Positions 21,581-33,512 of a stretch of 64,000 nucleotides of DNA are shown here, one piece after another. The number at the start of each line of letters is the position of its first letter. Position 1 is the first letter of the stretch. Below the pieces are notes generated by a model. That model had not been told where the DNA came from. It worked only from the letters and a program-made list of their open reading frames with translations, and did no database searches. A program made the translations under genes and the position numbers. Where the stretch lies: assembly GCA_013400115.1 (NCBI GenBank), contig VXBP01002705.1, positions 5,461 to 69,460 of the forward strand, read 5' to 3'. The DNA comes from Rhinopomastus cyanomelas. Lineage: Eukaryota > Chordata > Aves > Bucerotiformes > Rhinopomastidae.

Positions 21581-23945
21581 GCTTGGACATCCATAACTGA
21601 GGGCACTATTGCTTCAAATGCAGACTTAGTTCCAGGTGAAACAGCTATTGAGCAAAGCTTGTGGCAAAATTTGTCTGTGTCACTTCTCTAATCAAAACAC
21701 AGGAGTTGCACCATTCATTTTACAGCACAATTGATAAATCAATTGGACTGTTTCCTGTAGAGTTAATTGAGTCAGACAAATCTTCTCCAAACTTTTCTAA
21801 GAGAAAGGCTAGCATCAGCAATATCTGCTCAAGGAGGGAACCAAACACATTTGCCAATAAAATTGAACAAGTCAATGGAAAGAGCCAGAAGCAGGCAGAA
21901 TGTTCAAGGAAGTTCCAGCCAAGTCAGTGTGCATGCTGGAACTGATGGGAATCTGGGTCTAGTTCCTGGCTCTACTGTAAACTTCCCTTGTGACCTTGGC
22001 TAAGCACCCCCTTAACATCTGTCTTCTCAGTAATGGTAATGGGACACTGGACTAGGAGAATGAATACCTCTGCGTGACAGCATCTTGATTGCAAAGCAGG
22101 AAAGAAGACCGAGAAAAAAATTCTGCCTGGAATAGCCAATCATACCTTTTCTGCCACGAGCTGTCCCTTACCTAACAATGCTCAGCACAAAGCATTTGGC
22201 AAGGCTTTGATGCTGGTCATGGTCCACAGAATATAGTTTAATGGAAATAATAATGAATAAAAGACTCTTTTAAAATGTCTTTTTCTGGCTGAGAATAAAA
22301 CTTACAAATACCACAGACCGACTCACAGTGTTCTCTAAACATACCTATAAAATTACTTTGAAGTAGGACAGAATGATTTATTATTTGAAAGTGGTGCAGC
22401 ATTAAACAGTGGGAAAGTATTCCCCACATTTCCCCAAATTCCTTAACAATGGCAGTGAATGCCATAAATCTCATCTGAAATCTAGTGGCATGTACATGTA
22501 AAAAGAGTTACATTTATTCTGAGTCCACAAAAGGTTACTCAGAACGAATCTCAGGCTAAACAAATTTGTATGCAGTGATAAAGCCTTATTCTACACTGAA
22601 GTCACTCTGACATTTTATGAATTCAAGGCTTCACCAATGTAAATAAAAGAATGTCTTGCTATTAAAAGTATGAAATTGGAAATAGAGAACTGATGGAATA
22701 AAACTGAGATAAATTAAAAAGACTCCTGAAAGGTTTTGCATCCTGAATTAAGAGCATAGTGACAGTAGTGAGATTGTAAGTTACTTCATGTGGCTACATT
22801 TGATAAGAAAGTTTTTAAATGAATTATCCTTTGAGAGTCACACTAGAGTGCACACACACGAAGAAAAGACGACTTTAAAGACAGAGTTAATGGGGGGTTG
22901 CTTTCCAGTATTGCTGCTCTTGGTTTTGCCTCTGTGATTCCTACTAAACAAAGGAACCATCCCATTTAGATCTTTTTCAGCTCTGAAAGGTGCTGATATG
23001 AGCCTAACAAGCTCAAGTAACAAAGGCAGGCTGCCAAGGATGTTTGGACAGTGCTGCAGCCCACTGTGAGAAGGACTGCGGGATCTCAGCAGGCTTTCTC
23101 ATTCTCCCTTACTGTGCCCTGTAAACCCTGAAATACACTAGACAGAAAATCACTCCAAGTCACACTGAGACAGAGACTGATGTGTTGCTAAGCAGCCTCT
23201 GGATGCAACTTTAAGCTCCAGCCCTTCCTAGGCCCTCTACTTTGCTCCCCCACACATCACAGAAACGCATCTCTGCTTTGAGCGTCCTGGTCCAGTCCCT
23301 ACATGCTTTAGTATCTCAATCCTACCTGATACTGAGCATTGCCTGCTCTGTTGCTAGGTCTCCTCAGCTGGCTACAGTAGTTATCTCAGTACATCCAACT
23401 ACTGCCTATCCCTCTCTACTCTTTTCTCCATCACTCATCTTTGAGTTCAGTTTCCCCATCCTTTAATTTATCTCTGCCCTACTGAGACTCGAGATCTGGA
23501 CTGTGGTGCTAGCACCTTCTTCAAGTGGGACCAACGCAAGGTTTTCAGACTCAGCTCTGCATTACTCTACTCTTGGTAGAAATTCTCATCCTACTCCCAT
23601 TGGAGAAGTCTAACTCTCCTAGATTCACAAAGGACAGAGAAAAGGTCATAGTTTGGAATAATCTACATCTGGTCCTTCCCAAGAAACTCATGTGTACACC
23701 CAAAAGACAGTTGAAAGGAACTCTCCATTCCCAAACACAATGTTTATTTCTTCTACACTTTGGGAAGATGAGGAAGGGCAAAATAAAAAACAGACTTAAT
23801 TTAGAAAATAAGCCAGTGAAATACAGGAGTGGCACCTGGCCCAGTGGCTAATTGATTTATTCCCCTGTGGTCTCCTTGTTCCAGGTAAATTCCTAATCTA
23901 CAATTTTGTTGGCTTGGAGCTGATTTGGCTTAGCTAACCTTTTAC
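21581..23945. other. Unique sequence, nothing recognised
   Basis: Frames of up to 108 codons occur on opposite strands over 23525-23851 and exclude one another as evidence. No repeat family or RNA gene was recognised. Confidence 0.5.
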
Positions 23946-23986
23946 TTTCGAGGTCCCTTCTAATCCCTAATGTTCTGTGATTCTGC
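23946..23986 (+). mobile_element. Minimal CR1 tail, family P
   Basis: Only about 40 bp of the extreme 3' end remain: TTTCGAGGTCCCTTCTAATC, then cctaatgttctgtgattctg. It is either a near-abortive insertion or a remnant cut by deletion. The GTTCTGTGATTCTG ending groups it with the copies at 12861, 31312, 57723 and the inner copy of the nested block. Confidence 0.8.
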
Positions 23987-24318
23987 AAAATAATAACAAG
24001 GGCATAAGTCCCATCTGGAAATAGTAAGGCACCATCTTGAACCAGGATATCTTAAAATGTGTGTGATGGTCTGAACCAATCCAATCAACTTTTGACTGGG
24101 AAAAGAAAAAAGAAACTAACTTGCATCTGGAAAAGAGAACAAGAGCTTACTGACACACAGACAACAGTTAGCAAGAGCGAGCTGAACCCTACATAACCCA
24201 CTGCATCAGCTCCAGGCCACAGGATTCAGGCAGGAGCACTGAGCAGCCACAATATCTATGGAAGGGACTGAAGTTACACGTGAAGAATGTAGCAGACAGT
24301 AGACAATAAAGCAGACAA

Positions 24319-24420
24319 GAAAAGTGGGAGGAGAAAGAAGACAAAAATGAAGACGAAGAATAGCAAGAACAGCAAAAAGTGGCAGATAAAGGGAGAGAAG
24401 AGAGGAACAAGACAGAAAAT
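24319..24420. repeat. Purine-rich low-complexity tract
   Basis: About 100 bp in which the plus strand is nearly all A and G with scattered C and T. It produces spurious Ser/Leu/Phe-rich minus-strand frames over 24189-24476. Confidence 0.7.
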
Positions 24421-26724
24421 CCATCTTGCCAGAAACAAAATTTCTTATCAGTTAGAGGCAAGTGGTACCTCTGCAAAATCCAATTTCAAATGTCAGGAGA
24501 GAAGTGATAGAGAAGGAATGAATCGCCTACATAAAGGTACAAGTTTGAAAATCAGCACTGGGAGGTGCAGAGAAATCTGAAGGACACAGATGTTTGCAAC
24601 GAAAGTGGAGTTAACATTAGGAATGGAAGAACTTCCATTGCTTGAGGTAAGGTGGTAAGTAGCCTAAGCACCTCTGAAGCTCTAGCCACACATCTCCATA
24701 CCATCTGTCTGTAGTCTGACTGTCACTGACATTCACAGATATTTTCGTATGCAAGAGACAGATTGGTGACCTCATATTAATACCAAGTGAAGACAAGTCC
24801 ATGCTTGCTGGGTTTGAAAAGTCAACACATTTTTCTCCTGTTGGTTCAATATCTACTTGAGAATAGATCTAGTATGCATATATAGTGTGCTGTATGTGTT
24901 TTGGAGTCACCCTGTAGCACTTGCTTGGACCTCCTAGTCCCCAGTGCTACAGGCATCACACACTAGCAGTTCCTGTAAACTGCAAGGCTCTTCTCACAGT
25001 GCTTTAGTAGCATACTTGGCCTGCTTTGAGCCTCACACGCTGCACGTGGCCTCTGAAAGCTGAAAAAACCTCACCCTGAAAATGCTATTTAAGTGATTAT
25101 TTAAGGCTAAGACTCCTTAAAGGCAGAGCAACCATCTCAATCTCTTATTGTTATTTCTCGTGCAATACGAATTGTAGCTTTATAGAGTGTACTGCTACCT
25201 GAGATGCCTGAACATTGACATGGAGGAGAGAAAGAGACAGTCTAATCAGAGTCACTGAAATCCTTTGTTATATGCATCCAAGACAGGCCCTTTCTGCTTA
25301 AGTCTCTGCATGCAAAAATAACAAATACCAGAAAATACCAGCACAGGGAATCAGTGGCATACTGTAACTGTACGTAAATCCAGCAAATAACAAATAAGAT
25401 CTCAAGATACAGTACCCAGTAACAGAGAGCTTTCCTTTCAGGAAATAAGTAATCTAAGACTTCAATTTTTTTGTCTCATTTTCAGATCTGGATGAGAAGA
25501 GGAAGGAATGTTGAATGAAAATTGGCCCTTACAGAGTCTGTCTGCCTGAACATTTTAAGACACCAGGTAGCAGTTGGTTGCAACACAGCTGTACAGCATC
25601 TTGAGTAGCTGTAAGACACAACACAACAGAGACTGAGGTTCTCTACTCCTTACCTACAGACCCATCTCATAAAGCAACAGTTCTGAATTTGCTTTCTTTT
25701 TCCTAAACTAACTTTATTTTAAAACACATTAAAGCACCAGAAAAATATCTGCATGTGGCCAAAATCCATGTCACCACAGCATAATCACTGAACAGTGGCA
25801 GCTGATCATTAGCCCTTCAGAATAAACACATGGACCATCTGCAGGAGGCTCATCTCTTCTGTCCTAATTTTTTGAAGACCCTGAAGAAAGGCCAGCACAA
25901 TTTGGAACAAATTCTTTGTTCTGTTCATGTTATTGAATAAAAGATGGATGAGATTTTGCCTGTGGGGAAATTCTGTGCTCAGCAACACAAAAACCTTCTG
26001 GCAGCTAGACAGACATCAGCAAGGTGATGTTACGAAGATGACAGCCAACTGTGCCATCAAATAACATGGTTTCTCCATGTTATTTAAAGTATATACAAAA
26101 TTCAACTAAAACGGAGTTTTTCAAGGTATTAATGAAACAGCATTTGTTCCTTTCAAACCTCTTTTGAGAAGACAGGAAGACTTCATGCCAGGAAGGCTGC
26201 CACGATGGTTTCCCAGAAGCGTAAAGCTCCCTTTTCTAAAACTGCAGATCTGTCACATACCAGACTTCAAAATTCACAACAGTTCATGGGTTATTTTTGC
26301 TTTGTTTTGGTTTTAAGCAAGGGAGCTGTTGTACTTGTTTTACTGAATTCAACCCAGAATTAAAACGAAAATGTTCTTCACAGAGGGCTCTGAATGTAGT
26401 GAGGTTTGATGAAGAAAGAAGATGCTCTTCTGCTAAGCTGAAAAGTGTTAATTGTTTTCAGGATCTGAACAAGAAAGAAGAAAACTAGTGAAACTAAACA
26501 AGGAATTATTGGAACTACCCAAAGATATAAAAATGTTAGAATGAGTTTTTTAAAAAGCTGACATTAGCTCCTTGGGTGAGACTGGGATTATAAAGGGAAT
26601 TAAAGCTGTGAATTGCCACAGATTTGGATGAATAGCTCCTATACAAAATGACCAAGCTCCCTGTAACTTAACTGCAATGGGACTATAGCTCTGCAGTGGC
26701 ACTGACTAAATTTACATCAGTGAG

Positions 26725-26785
26725 AATGTGTAACAAATACAATAATATATAAAGATAACAATATATAAATCTATAAATTATATAG
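26725..26785. repeat. AT-rich low-complexity tract
   Basis: About 60 bp of irregular ATA/TAA/TAT repeats (AATATATAAAGATAACAATA and similar). The Tyr/Ile-rich minus-strand frame over it is not a gene. Confidence 0.7.
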
Positions 26786-27204
26786 AAAATAGTGAAAGTG
26801 CCCACATTTGAAATGAGATGGAAGGTGGGGGTGCTCTCAAGAAACATAATCCCATCTAATATGATCATTGTTCTGTTTCTCAGTCTCCAAGCTTCAAAAC
26901 AGGTGACAGAAACAAGCGTGGCGATGTATGACAGATTACAAAAACACCAGGGAGTGTCTGCTTTGTTGTCTGCCACAACACAATATACAGGTAATGTGAA
27001 ACGGTGTGGAGTTCGTATTAGCTCAATAAACTTAGTTTAAAACCACTTCCCGTCACAAGCAGTACCTTAGTCTTTTCAGTCTGCGTACACCTTCTTGGTG
27101 TCTCCAAGCACCTCACCAAGAGATGAGGGATGCTTTATGCTCGTCTTAAAGCACTATTTCTCAGACTGTTTCCCATGAGAATGAGCATACTGGGTGAGCC
27201 AAAG

Positions 27205-27501
27205 GAATCACAGAAAGGTTGGAGATGGAAGGCACCTGAAAGATCATCGAGTTCCAACCTGCCCTGCATGGGTAAGGATACCTCCCTCTAGATCAGGTTG
27301 CTCAGAGCCCCACCCAACCTGGCCTGGAATGCTTCCAGGGACAGAGATTCCACAACCTCTCTGGGCAACCCAGTCCAGCATCTTGCTACCCTCACACTAA
27401 AGAACTTCTTCCTAATTTGCAACCTATATGCTTCCTTTTTCATTTTAAAACCGTTACCCCTTGTCCTTTCTCCCTCGCCCTTGTAAATTAGTCTTTCTTC
27501 C
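27205..27501 (-). mobile_element. CR1 3' fragment, older CR1-B-like
   Basis: Minus-strand 3' UTR and last part of ORF2. The plus strand reads the typical order 'gttggagatggaagg...tcatcgagttccaacctgcc...' then CTCTAGATCAGGTTGCTCAG, 'cacaacctctctgggcaacc' and GTTACCCCTTGTCCTTTCTC. The ORF2 frame is broken and octamers are nearly gone (GAATCACAGAAAGG). The element ends near 27501. Confidence 0.88.
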
Positions 27502-28998
27502 TGTAAAAAGGAAAAACTGGAAAAGGAATTCCCTTCAATACTCTGTGCATATATCTTCTAATGCTTCCAATAAATATTCTTTCTACAATAACAAAGAAAA
27601 GAAGTGGGTGTAAAAGACACATAATATATGCTGATCAGACATATTTAATCTCATCTTACTCTCGGAGAGTGCAATAACTCCCATGCACGGAGGGAAGCCC
27701 ACCAGAGACAAATACTACTGGTACCACTTTGGTGTTGTAAAGCTTAAAGATTCCTAGTTATATGTGTTGAAACTATAAGTCCTACAAATTTCTGCACCGC
27801 TATGATCTCAACAGCTACTACCACCAGATCTTACCTTTTGGGCAGGCGCTACAAGGAACAAGTTCTCTGTGCTCTTATTTAATGACATACATTGACATAG
27901 AATAAAAGCTCTGGAGAAAGTTAATGAAACAAAAGTCAAGTGGAAGGTCTAAGTGGATTCATCTTGCACAGAACTCTTCACAACACAGCAGGAGGAACAT
28001 CTCTTGCCTTAGCACACCAGCTACGGTAGAAATCTCCAATAACAGAAAAGCATGTTGCAGGAAGATCAGGAAAGGAACTTGCCACTTTGATCCAGCAAGG
28101 AAACAAAGTCCAATGAACTTTTCGACCCTGATGCTGTCTGTAGCTCAAACCCAAGATCCCATTTGTCAAAAAGTCAGACAAACCTGGCCCAAGAACAACT
28201 GCTGCCGCTGATTTGCCAACAATAGCAATGATTTTCTAGCATAAACGCAGTCCTGTAGCTCAGGTTTCCAAATCCCCGAATCAGAGAGCAGTTAAACAAT
28301 GCTCTCATCCCCAGAGAGGGCCTGCAGAAGCTGACACTTTGAAGCATAACATTTCTCTTTATCCACTTTCTAAAGATTTCTGGGGAAAACAAGAAATGAA
28401 AAGAAAGGTCTGGCAGCCAGTGACTGATGAAAGCTTTTTTCCTCTGGCTAATCCAGTTTATAGAAAAACGGTTGCTTTGTGATCCAAACTACTTCCATGG
28501 ATTGTTACACTAGCATTTTATTTTCTTCCACTCTGGCAGAGTGAAAATCTAGAATTACACTTCAGGCTACAGAAAAAGTTTACTTCTCCCTTGCTTATTG
28601 ATTGATCACTGTAGCAAATGCCTCCCAAATACTTGCAAAGACACACTCTCATTGAAAGTAGTGTGATAAAGAAATGTCCCAGGATTTTGTTCTACTGGGG
28701 CGTGAGAACATAATCTAGAGACATGATTGAATCTTCTCTCTTCCTAGATAGCTTAAGGTACCACAGGAAAGAGACATACCCTAAGCTGAGTACCTGCTCA
28801 ACCTTTTTGAGTAACAAAACCAGCACTATTTTACATAAGAGTTCCAGGACAATAGCATATGTATCCTAGGATATCTGTGGCTTTTCTTGTTTTCATTACA
28901 GTACTTACCTAAACTTATTCCAGAGAGCCACAAGCACAGGACTGAACATGGGTAACTCCTAGGAATCAATTCAGCAGCTGTAACACACGACAAAATGA
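27502..28998. other. Unique sequence, nothing recognised
   Basis: Frames of 95 codons or fewer on both strands with no domain features. No repeat was recognised. Confidence 0.5.
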
Positions 28999-29860
28999 CT
29001 GAGGCTCTTTAGGAAGGACAGGCAGGGAAGGAGAGGAGGAGGCGTTGCCCTCTATATCAGTGACCAGCTGCAATCAGTGGAGCTCCACCTGGGGAGGGAT
29101 GATGAGCTGGTCAAGAGTGGGTTAAAATAAAAGGGAAGACGGGAGGATGATGTTACTGTAGGGGTCTGCTACAGGCCACCTGACCCGCAGAAACAAGCTG
29201 ATGAGGTCCTTCACAGGCAAAGAGAAGCAGTTTCCAGGTCACAGGCCCTGGTCCTCATGGGGGATTTCAACCACCCTGACATCTGCTGGAGGGACAACAC
29301 AGCAAGGCACCAGCAATCCAGCTTGTTTTTGGATTGCATTGATGACAACTTCCTCCTTCAAACGGTGAAGGAACCAACAAGAAAAGGTGCTATGCTGGAC
29401 CTTGTTCTCACCAACAGGGAAGGGCTGGTGACCAATGTGAGGCTGGGGGACAGCCTTGGCTGCAGTGACCATGAAGCCATTGAATTTCAGATCCTCAGGG
29501 CAACCAGGAGAAAGCGTTCTAAGCTTACATCCCTGGACTTTGGGCATGCAGACTTTGATGGCTTCAGGGATCTGCTGGCCAAAGTATCATGGTATGAAGC
29601 TCTTGAGGGAAAAGGGGCCCAGGACAGCTGGTTAGTATTCAAGGATCACCTCCTCTGTGTCCAGGAGCAATGTATATCAACAAAGAGGAAAGCAAGGAAG
29701 AATGCTAGGAGGCCTGCTTGGCTGAGCAAGGAGCTCCTGGACACACTGTCACACAAAGAGAAACTCTACAAGGAGTGGAAGGGAGGACAGCTAGAATGGG
29801 GGGTACATGAGGATGCTGCCTGAACAGCTAGAGATCTGGTTAGGAAAGCCAAGGCACAAT
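28999..29860 (+). mobile_element. CR1 ORF2 endonuclease-region fragment
   Basis: Begins inside ORF2 near 28999 (TTTAGGAAGGACAGGCAGGG region, coding for 'LFRRDRQG') and runs through the rest of the apurinic-type endonuclease domain into the linker before the RT. It is cut by an N gap at 29861. The frame is broken by stops at about 29127 (TTAAAATAAAAGG) and at 29821. On the far side of the gap a CR1 in the same orientation resumes at the RT C-terminus. Confidence 0.93.
29257..29823 (+). pseudogene. CR1 ORF2 endonuclease C-terminal fragment, 188 codons
   Basis: Part of the APE-like endonuclease that nicks target DNA to prime CR1 reverse transcription. Residues 1-5 are MGDFN, with the conserved Asp and Asn of the fold's catalytic DxN motif. 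An LDLVLTN motif lies at 47-53. SDHEAIEF at 70-77 carries the Asp-His pair of the active site. Residues 80-188 are the basic linker toward the RT (KRKARKNARRPAW near 142-154). The first Met is internal to ORF2; coding homology continues upstream but with a stop. The frame ends at a TGA at 29821-29823 where ORF2 should continue, so the enzyme is dead. It is well conserved for a bird CR1 relic. Confidence 0.88.
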
Positions 29861-30006
29861 NNNNNNNNNNNNNNNNNNNNNNNNNNNNNNNNNNNNNNNN
29901 NNNNNNNNNNNNNNNNNNNNNNNNNNNNNNNNNNNNNNNNNNNNNNNNNNNNNNNNNNNNNNNNNNNNNNNNNNNNNNNNNNNNNNNNNNNNNNNNNNNN
30001 NNNNNN
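29861..30006. other. Assembly gap, 146 N, inside CR1
   Basis: Unknown sequence. The left flank is the end of the endonuclease/linker and the right flank is the ORF2 C-terminus. In a continuous CR1 these lie roughly 1 kb apart (judged from the RT copy at 38-39 kb), so 146 N is probably too small, unless the element is internally deleted or two elements meet here. Confidence 0.95.
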
Positions 30007-30708
30007 GGGTCCTGGGCTGCATCAGGAGAAGTGTGGCCAGCAGGTCGAAGGAGGTGATTCTCCCCCTCTACTCCACTCTGGTGAGACCCCACCTGGAGCA
30101 CTGCATCAAGTTCTGGAGCCCTTATTACAAGAGGGATGTGGAGATGCTGGAGTGAGTGCAGAGGAGGGCGATGAGGATGATCAGAGGGCTGGAGCACCTC
30201 TCCTATGAGGCCAGACTGAGGGAATTTGGGCTGTTCAGTCTGGAGAAGAGGAGGCTCCCAGGTGACCTTATTGTGGCCTTCCAGTATCTGAGAGGGGCCC
30301 ACAAAAAGGCTGGGGAGGGACTATTTAGGATGGTGGGTAGCGACAGGACTAGGGAGAATGGAGCAAAGCTGGAGATGAGTAGATTTAGACTGGATGTGAG
30401 GAGGAAGTTCTTCACCATGAGAGAGGTGAGAGCCTGGAATGGGTTGCCCGGGGAGGTGGTTGGGGCCCTGTCCCTGGAGGTGTTTAAGGCCAGGCTGGAT
30501 GGGGCTTTGGCCAGCCTAGTCTAGGATGGGGTGTCCCTGCCCATGGCATGGGAATTGGAACTGGATAATCAGGTGGTCCCTTCCAACCCTGAGTGATTCT
30601 GATTCCATAACTTCTCCAGTGAAGTGATCCTGCTGTGGCAGGACTAGATTGGACTAGATGAACTTTTGGGGTCACTTCCATTCCCTAATGACTCTATGAT
30701 TCTATGAG
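30007..30708 (+). mobile_element. CR1 3' fragment, family R with double tail
   Basis: Covers the ORF2 C-terminus from 'LGCIRRSVASRSKEVILPLY' (30010-30065) to the stop at about 30523, followed by an inner 3' UTR tail (to about 30610) with CCTTCCAACCCTGAGTGATT. After a 14-base linker comes a second, family-P-like tail (30625-30708: gatcctgctgtggcagg, then TTGGACTAGATGAACTTTTG) that ends in ACTCTATGATTCTATGA. The same compound tail is at 4714-4830 on the other strand. A TGA at about 30153 breaks the ORF. Confidence 0.92.
30156..30524 (+). pseudogene. CR1 ORF2 C-terminal fragment, 122 codons
   Basis: The post-RT C-terminal region of ORF2: RRAMRMIRGLEHLSYEARLR at residues 3-22, FSLEKRRLPGDLIVAFQYL at 27-45, and KFFTMREVRAWNGLPGEVV near 89-107. 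It ends in ARLDGALASLV, the natural ORF2 end. The frame upstream is interrupted by a TGA just before residue 1. Its host function is nil; it is a relic of the retrotransposon protein. Confidence 0.85.
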
Positions 30709-31311
30709 GTTTGTTTAGCTTTTCTGTAACTAAGTTATCCCAGTTACTCTATTTTTCAAGAGTGAGTGAATGCACAGTCCTAGCTTGTGCAGAACTGAGT
30801 GTCTCTTCTATTTTCCCCTCCATTTTTCCTTTTGTGACCCATAGGGTTAGATAGCATACAGGCCTTAGAGGGGAAATCTCAACTATGTGTTTCCTCAGCT
30901 TACAAGCCTGCTAGTTCTTTGACCCAGTGCTTAGCTTGGCCAAGAAGCAGCATTTCTGAGAAGATGGAAGCAACGGTTAACAGCATGAACCAGAGCAGCG
31001 AGGGCCCTTTATGTACATACAGAGGCCATGGTGGCTTCCAGTAGCACAGACACATGAAACACATTAGAAATTTAGATTATTAACATACACAGCTTGCAGG
31101 AGATGTATTTCTTAATCCCCAAACTGATAAGGCCAGTTTGCTTTTGGAGAACAAAATGCCTTTGTAGATGTGGTCCAAGATCTTAAAAGCTGAGAAATGT
31201 ACTTCTTGGACAGACTACATGCAAACATGGCATCTGCTTAGTTGACGTGTTGAGCTTTCTGTGGCACTCTCCGAGTCAATGGGAGATGCTTGTATCTTTG
31301 CTGTTGTGCTA
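30709..31311. other. Unique sequence between two CR1 copies
   Basis: About 600 bp with no recognised gene or repeat. Confidence 0.5.
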
Positions 31312-31596
31312 GCTCTTCTCAGTGTCATCTAATGATGGGACAAGGGGCAATGGGTGTAAGCAGGAACACAGGAGGTTCCACAAAAATATGAGAAGGAACT
31401 TCTTCCCAGTGAGGGTGACAGAGCACTGGAAGGGGCTGCCCAGGGAGTTGTGGAGTCTCCTTCTCTGGAGACATTTAAAACCCACCTGGATGTGTTCCTG
31501 TGTGACTGGATCTAGGTGATCCTGCTGTGGCAGGGGGGACTGAACAAGATGATCTTTCCAAGTCCCTTCCAATCGTTAATGTTCTGTGATTCTGTC
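31312..31596 (+). mobile_element. CR1 3' fragment, family P
   Basis: Starts at GCTCTTCTCAGTGTCATCTA inside ORF2, contains the coding remnant RRNFFPVRVTEHWKGLPREL (31390-31450), and ends in GTTCTGTGATTCTGTCA. Its 5' truncation falls on the same ORF2 base as the copy at 57723. About 285 bp. Confidence 0.93.
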
Positions 31597-32979
31597 AGTA
31601 GGCTCCTTTTCAGAGAGACATATTAACAGCATGTTAGCTGTGACTGTCCCTTAGGCCTTCAGGCAAATCTGTAATATAAGGATAACATTTTCTACTTTTT
31701 GCTGGTTTAGTCTCCAGTACAGAAGAAGGTTGTTTTGAAGGAGAAAAATTGAAAATATTCCTATTCATATACTTGGAGCAACTTTCTAAGTAGAGTCAGT
31801 ATTTGCAAATAAATTTTTACAGACAGAATTCTGTGTGAATGTCAGGGACACTCTGAATGTCAGGGCTTGAAAATATAATGGATTCGTCTTTACAGGGAAA
31901 GGAGCAAGTGGAGAGACACAAGATCAAAATCTGAGTCAGTTGGAATGACACATAAATTGTCCAGAAAATGTCAGCTTTTTCTTGTGTTATATTAAACATA
32001 CAGACATGTTCTACTCTTGGTGGGGGGTTGATAGCTTTAAGAAGAGTTGATTTTGCTTTCCTTAAATTAGGAGTTTTCTTCCTTGTAGTTTACGGAAAAA
32101 ACTTAACAGTTTTTGAAAACTGAGTTCTAAAATACCTCTAAGAGTATCACCCCCATAGTAGCTTTTTGTTAGAATTCCTGCAAGTGAGGATGCCACTAAT
32201 ACACCACTGTCACAAATACAGTGAGCAACTTATTGAGTGAGTAAAAAGTAATCAGACACATGTCCTTACTGAAAGAAGCAATACTGAGACCCTGGATGGA
32301 CAATAGCAAAAGCCTAGACAAGAGTGGGTGTGTGGAAGACAGCATTGACTAGAATTTCTCATGTGCTTCTCAGTGACACATCCAGGAGGAGACAGAGTTA
32401 GGATGTGTTAATAGGGGTTTATGCCTACCCTGCTGACAGTGGGAGAAGGCATTCAACTTCCCACAAATCTGTACAAGCTATTAGGGAGGAAAATGTTATC
32501 TGTTAAAAAATCTCCAATCTTCTACTCAGCAAAAAAATAAACCAACAAATACTACCCATAAAACCCCACAGGTACAGATAAGAGGAAATGTTTTCAGCTT
32601 TCTGGGAAAGAAAAGACAATTTACAGTTTGGGTTTCGCTGTTTTGGGGGTTTCTTAGGAATTACAATACTTCTTGCATTAGGCTTCCTTAAAACACAATG
32701 ACTTAACAGGAGATTAACCAGATTTAACCAGCTGAAACATGATCAAAGAGAAGCATAATTTTACAGATAAAGTCCACATTAAAAAAACAGTAGGGAAAGA
32801 CTAATAAACCAGGAACATGAGTGATGTGGGGAAGTATTTAAGAATTCTCAGAGGGAAATGATGAGGGCAGGGCTCTACAGTGAAACAGAAAACCAATGTG
32901 AAAACAGTTCCAGGAAAAACATGTTCACAGTGATATAAGGAACATGCCCATCTTTTCATCCAACTGCAGTGGCATCATA
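31597..32979. other. Unique sequence, nothing recognised
   Basis: Has a small direct repeat of GAATGTCAGGG at about 31837 and 31855. No gene or repeat family was recognised. Confidence 0.5.
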
Positions 32980-33512
32980 TAGGATCACAGAATAGATTCA
33001 TAGAGTAATTAAGGCTGGGCGAGACTTCCAAGACCGTCAAGATCAATTGTCATACCAGTGCCACATGCTCAATAAACCATATTTCGAAGTGCCACATCTA
33101 CACATTTTTTAACACCTCCAGGGATGGTGACTCCAGCATCTACATCAGATGCCTGTTCCAAAACCTGACCACTCTTTCAGTGAACATATTTTTCCTCACA
33201 TCCAATCTAACCCTCCTCTGGTACAACTTGAGGCCATTTTCTCTTGTCCTATTGCTAGTGACAAATTTCTTTCAGGTAATTGTAAAGAAGAATTAGGTCT
33301 CTCCTCAGCCTCCTTTGCTCCAGGCTAAACAATACCAGTACTGTCAGGGGCCCCTCATAAGACCTGTCCTCCAGACCCTTCACTAGCTTTGTTGCTCTTC
33401 TTTGGACCTGCTCCAGCATCTCAGTGCCCTTCTTGTACTGAGGTAGCCAAAACTGAACACAGTCCTCAAGATGAGGCCTCACTAGTGCTGAGTAGCAGGA
33501 GAATATGAGCAC
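32980..33512 (-). mobile_element. CR1 fragment, older CR1-C/F-like, about 530 bp
   Basis: Minus-strand ORF2 C-terminus plus diverged 3' UTR. The frame at 33255-33512 reads YSALVRPHLEDCVQFWLPQY, then KKGTEMLEQVQRRATKLVKG. The plus strand shows CACCTCCAGGGATGGTGACT in the 3' part. The octamer end near 32980 is degenerate (GGATCACAGAATAGATTCA). The ORF is broken downstream of codon 85. Confidence 0.9.

Larger units (their letters stand above)
23987..27204. other. 3.2 kb unique sequence with low-complexity tracts
   Basis: Contains a purine-rich tract (24319-24420), an AT-rich tract (26725-26785) and a possible but unproven exon at 26884-26990 (see findings). No repeat family or gene was recognised. 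Confidence 0.5.

Noticed and set aside
24189..24476. Ser/Leu/Phe-rich minus-strand frames of 72 and 95 codons
   Set aside because: They are the complement of a purine-rich low-complexity tract, which lacks stop codons on that strand for compositional reasons.
29766..30302. Frames of 60 to 178 codons crossing the N gap
   Set aside because: They include unknown residues from the 146 N and are antisense or shadow frames of CR1 ORF2.
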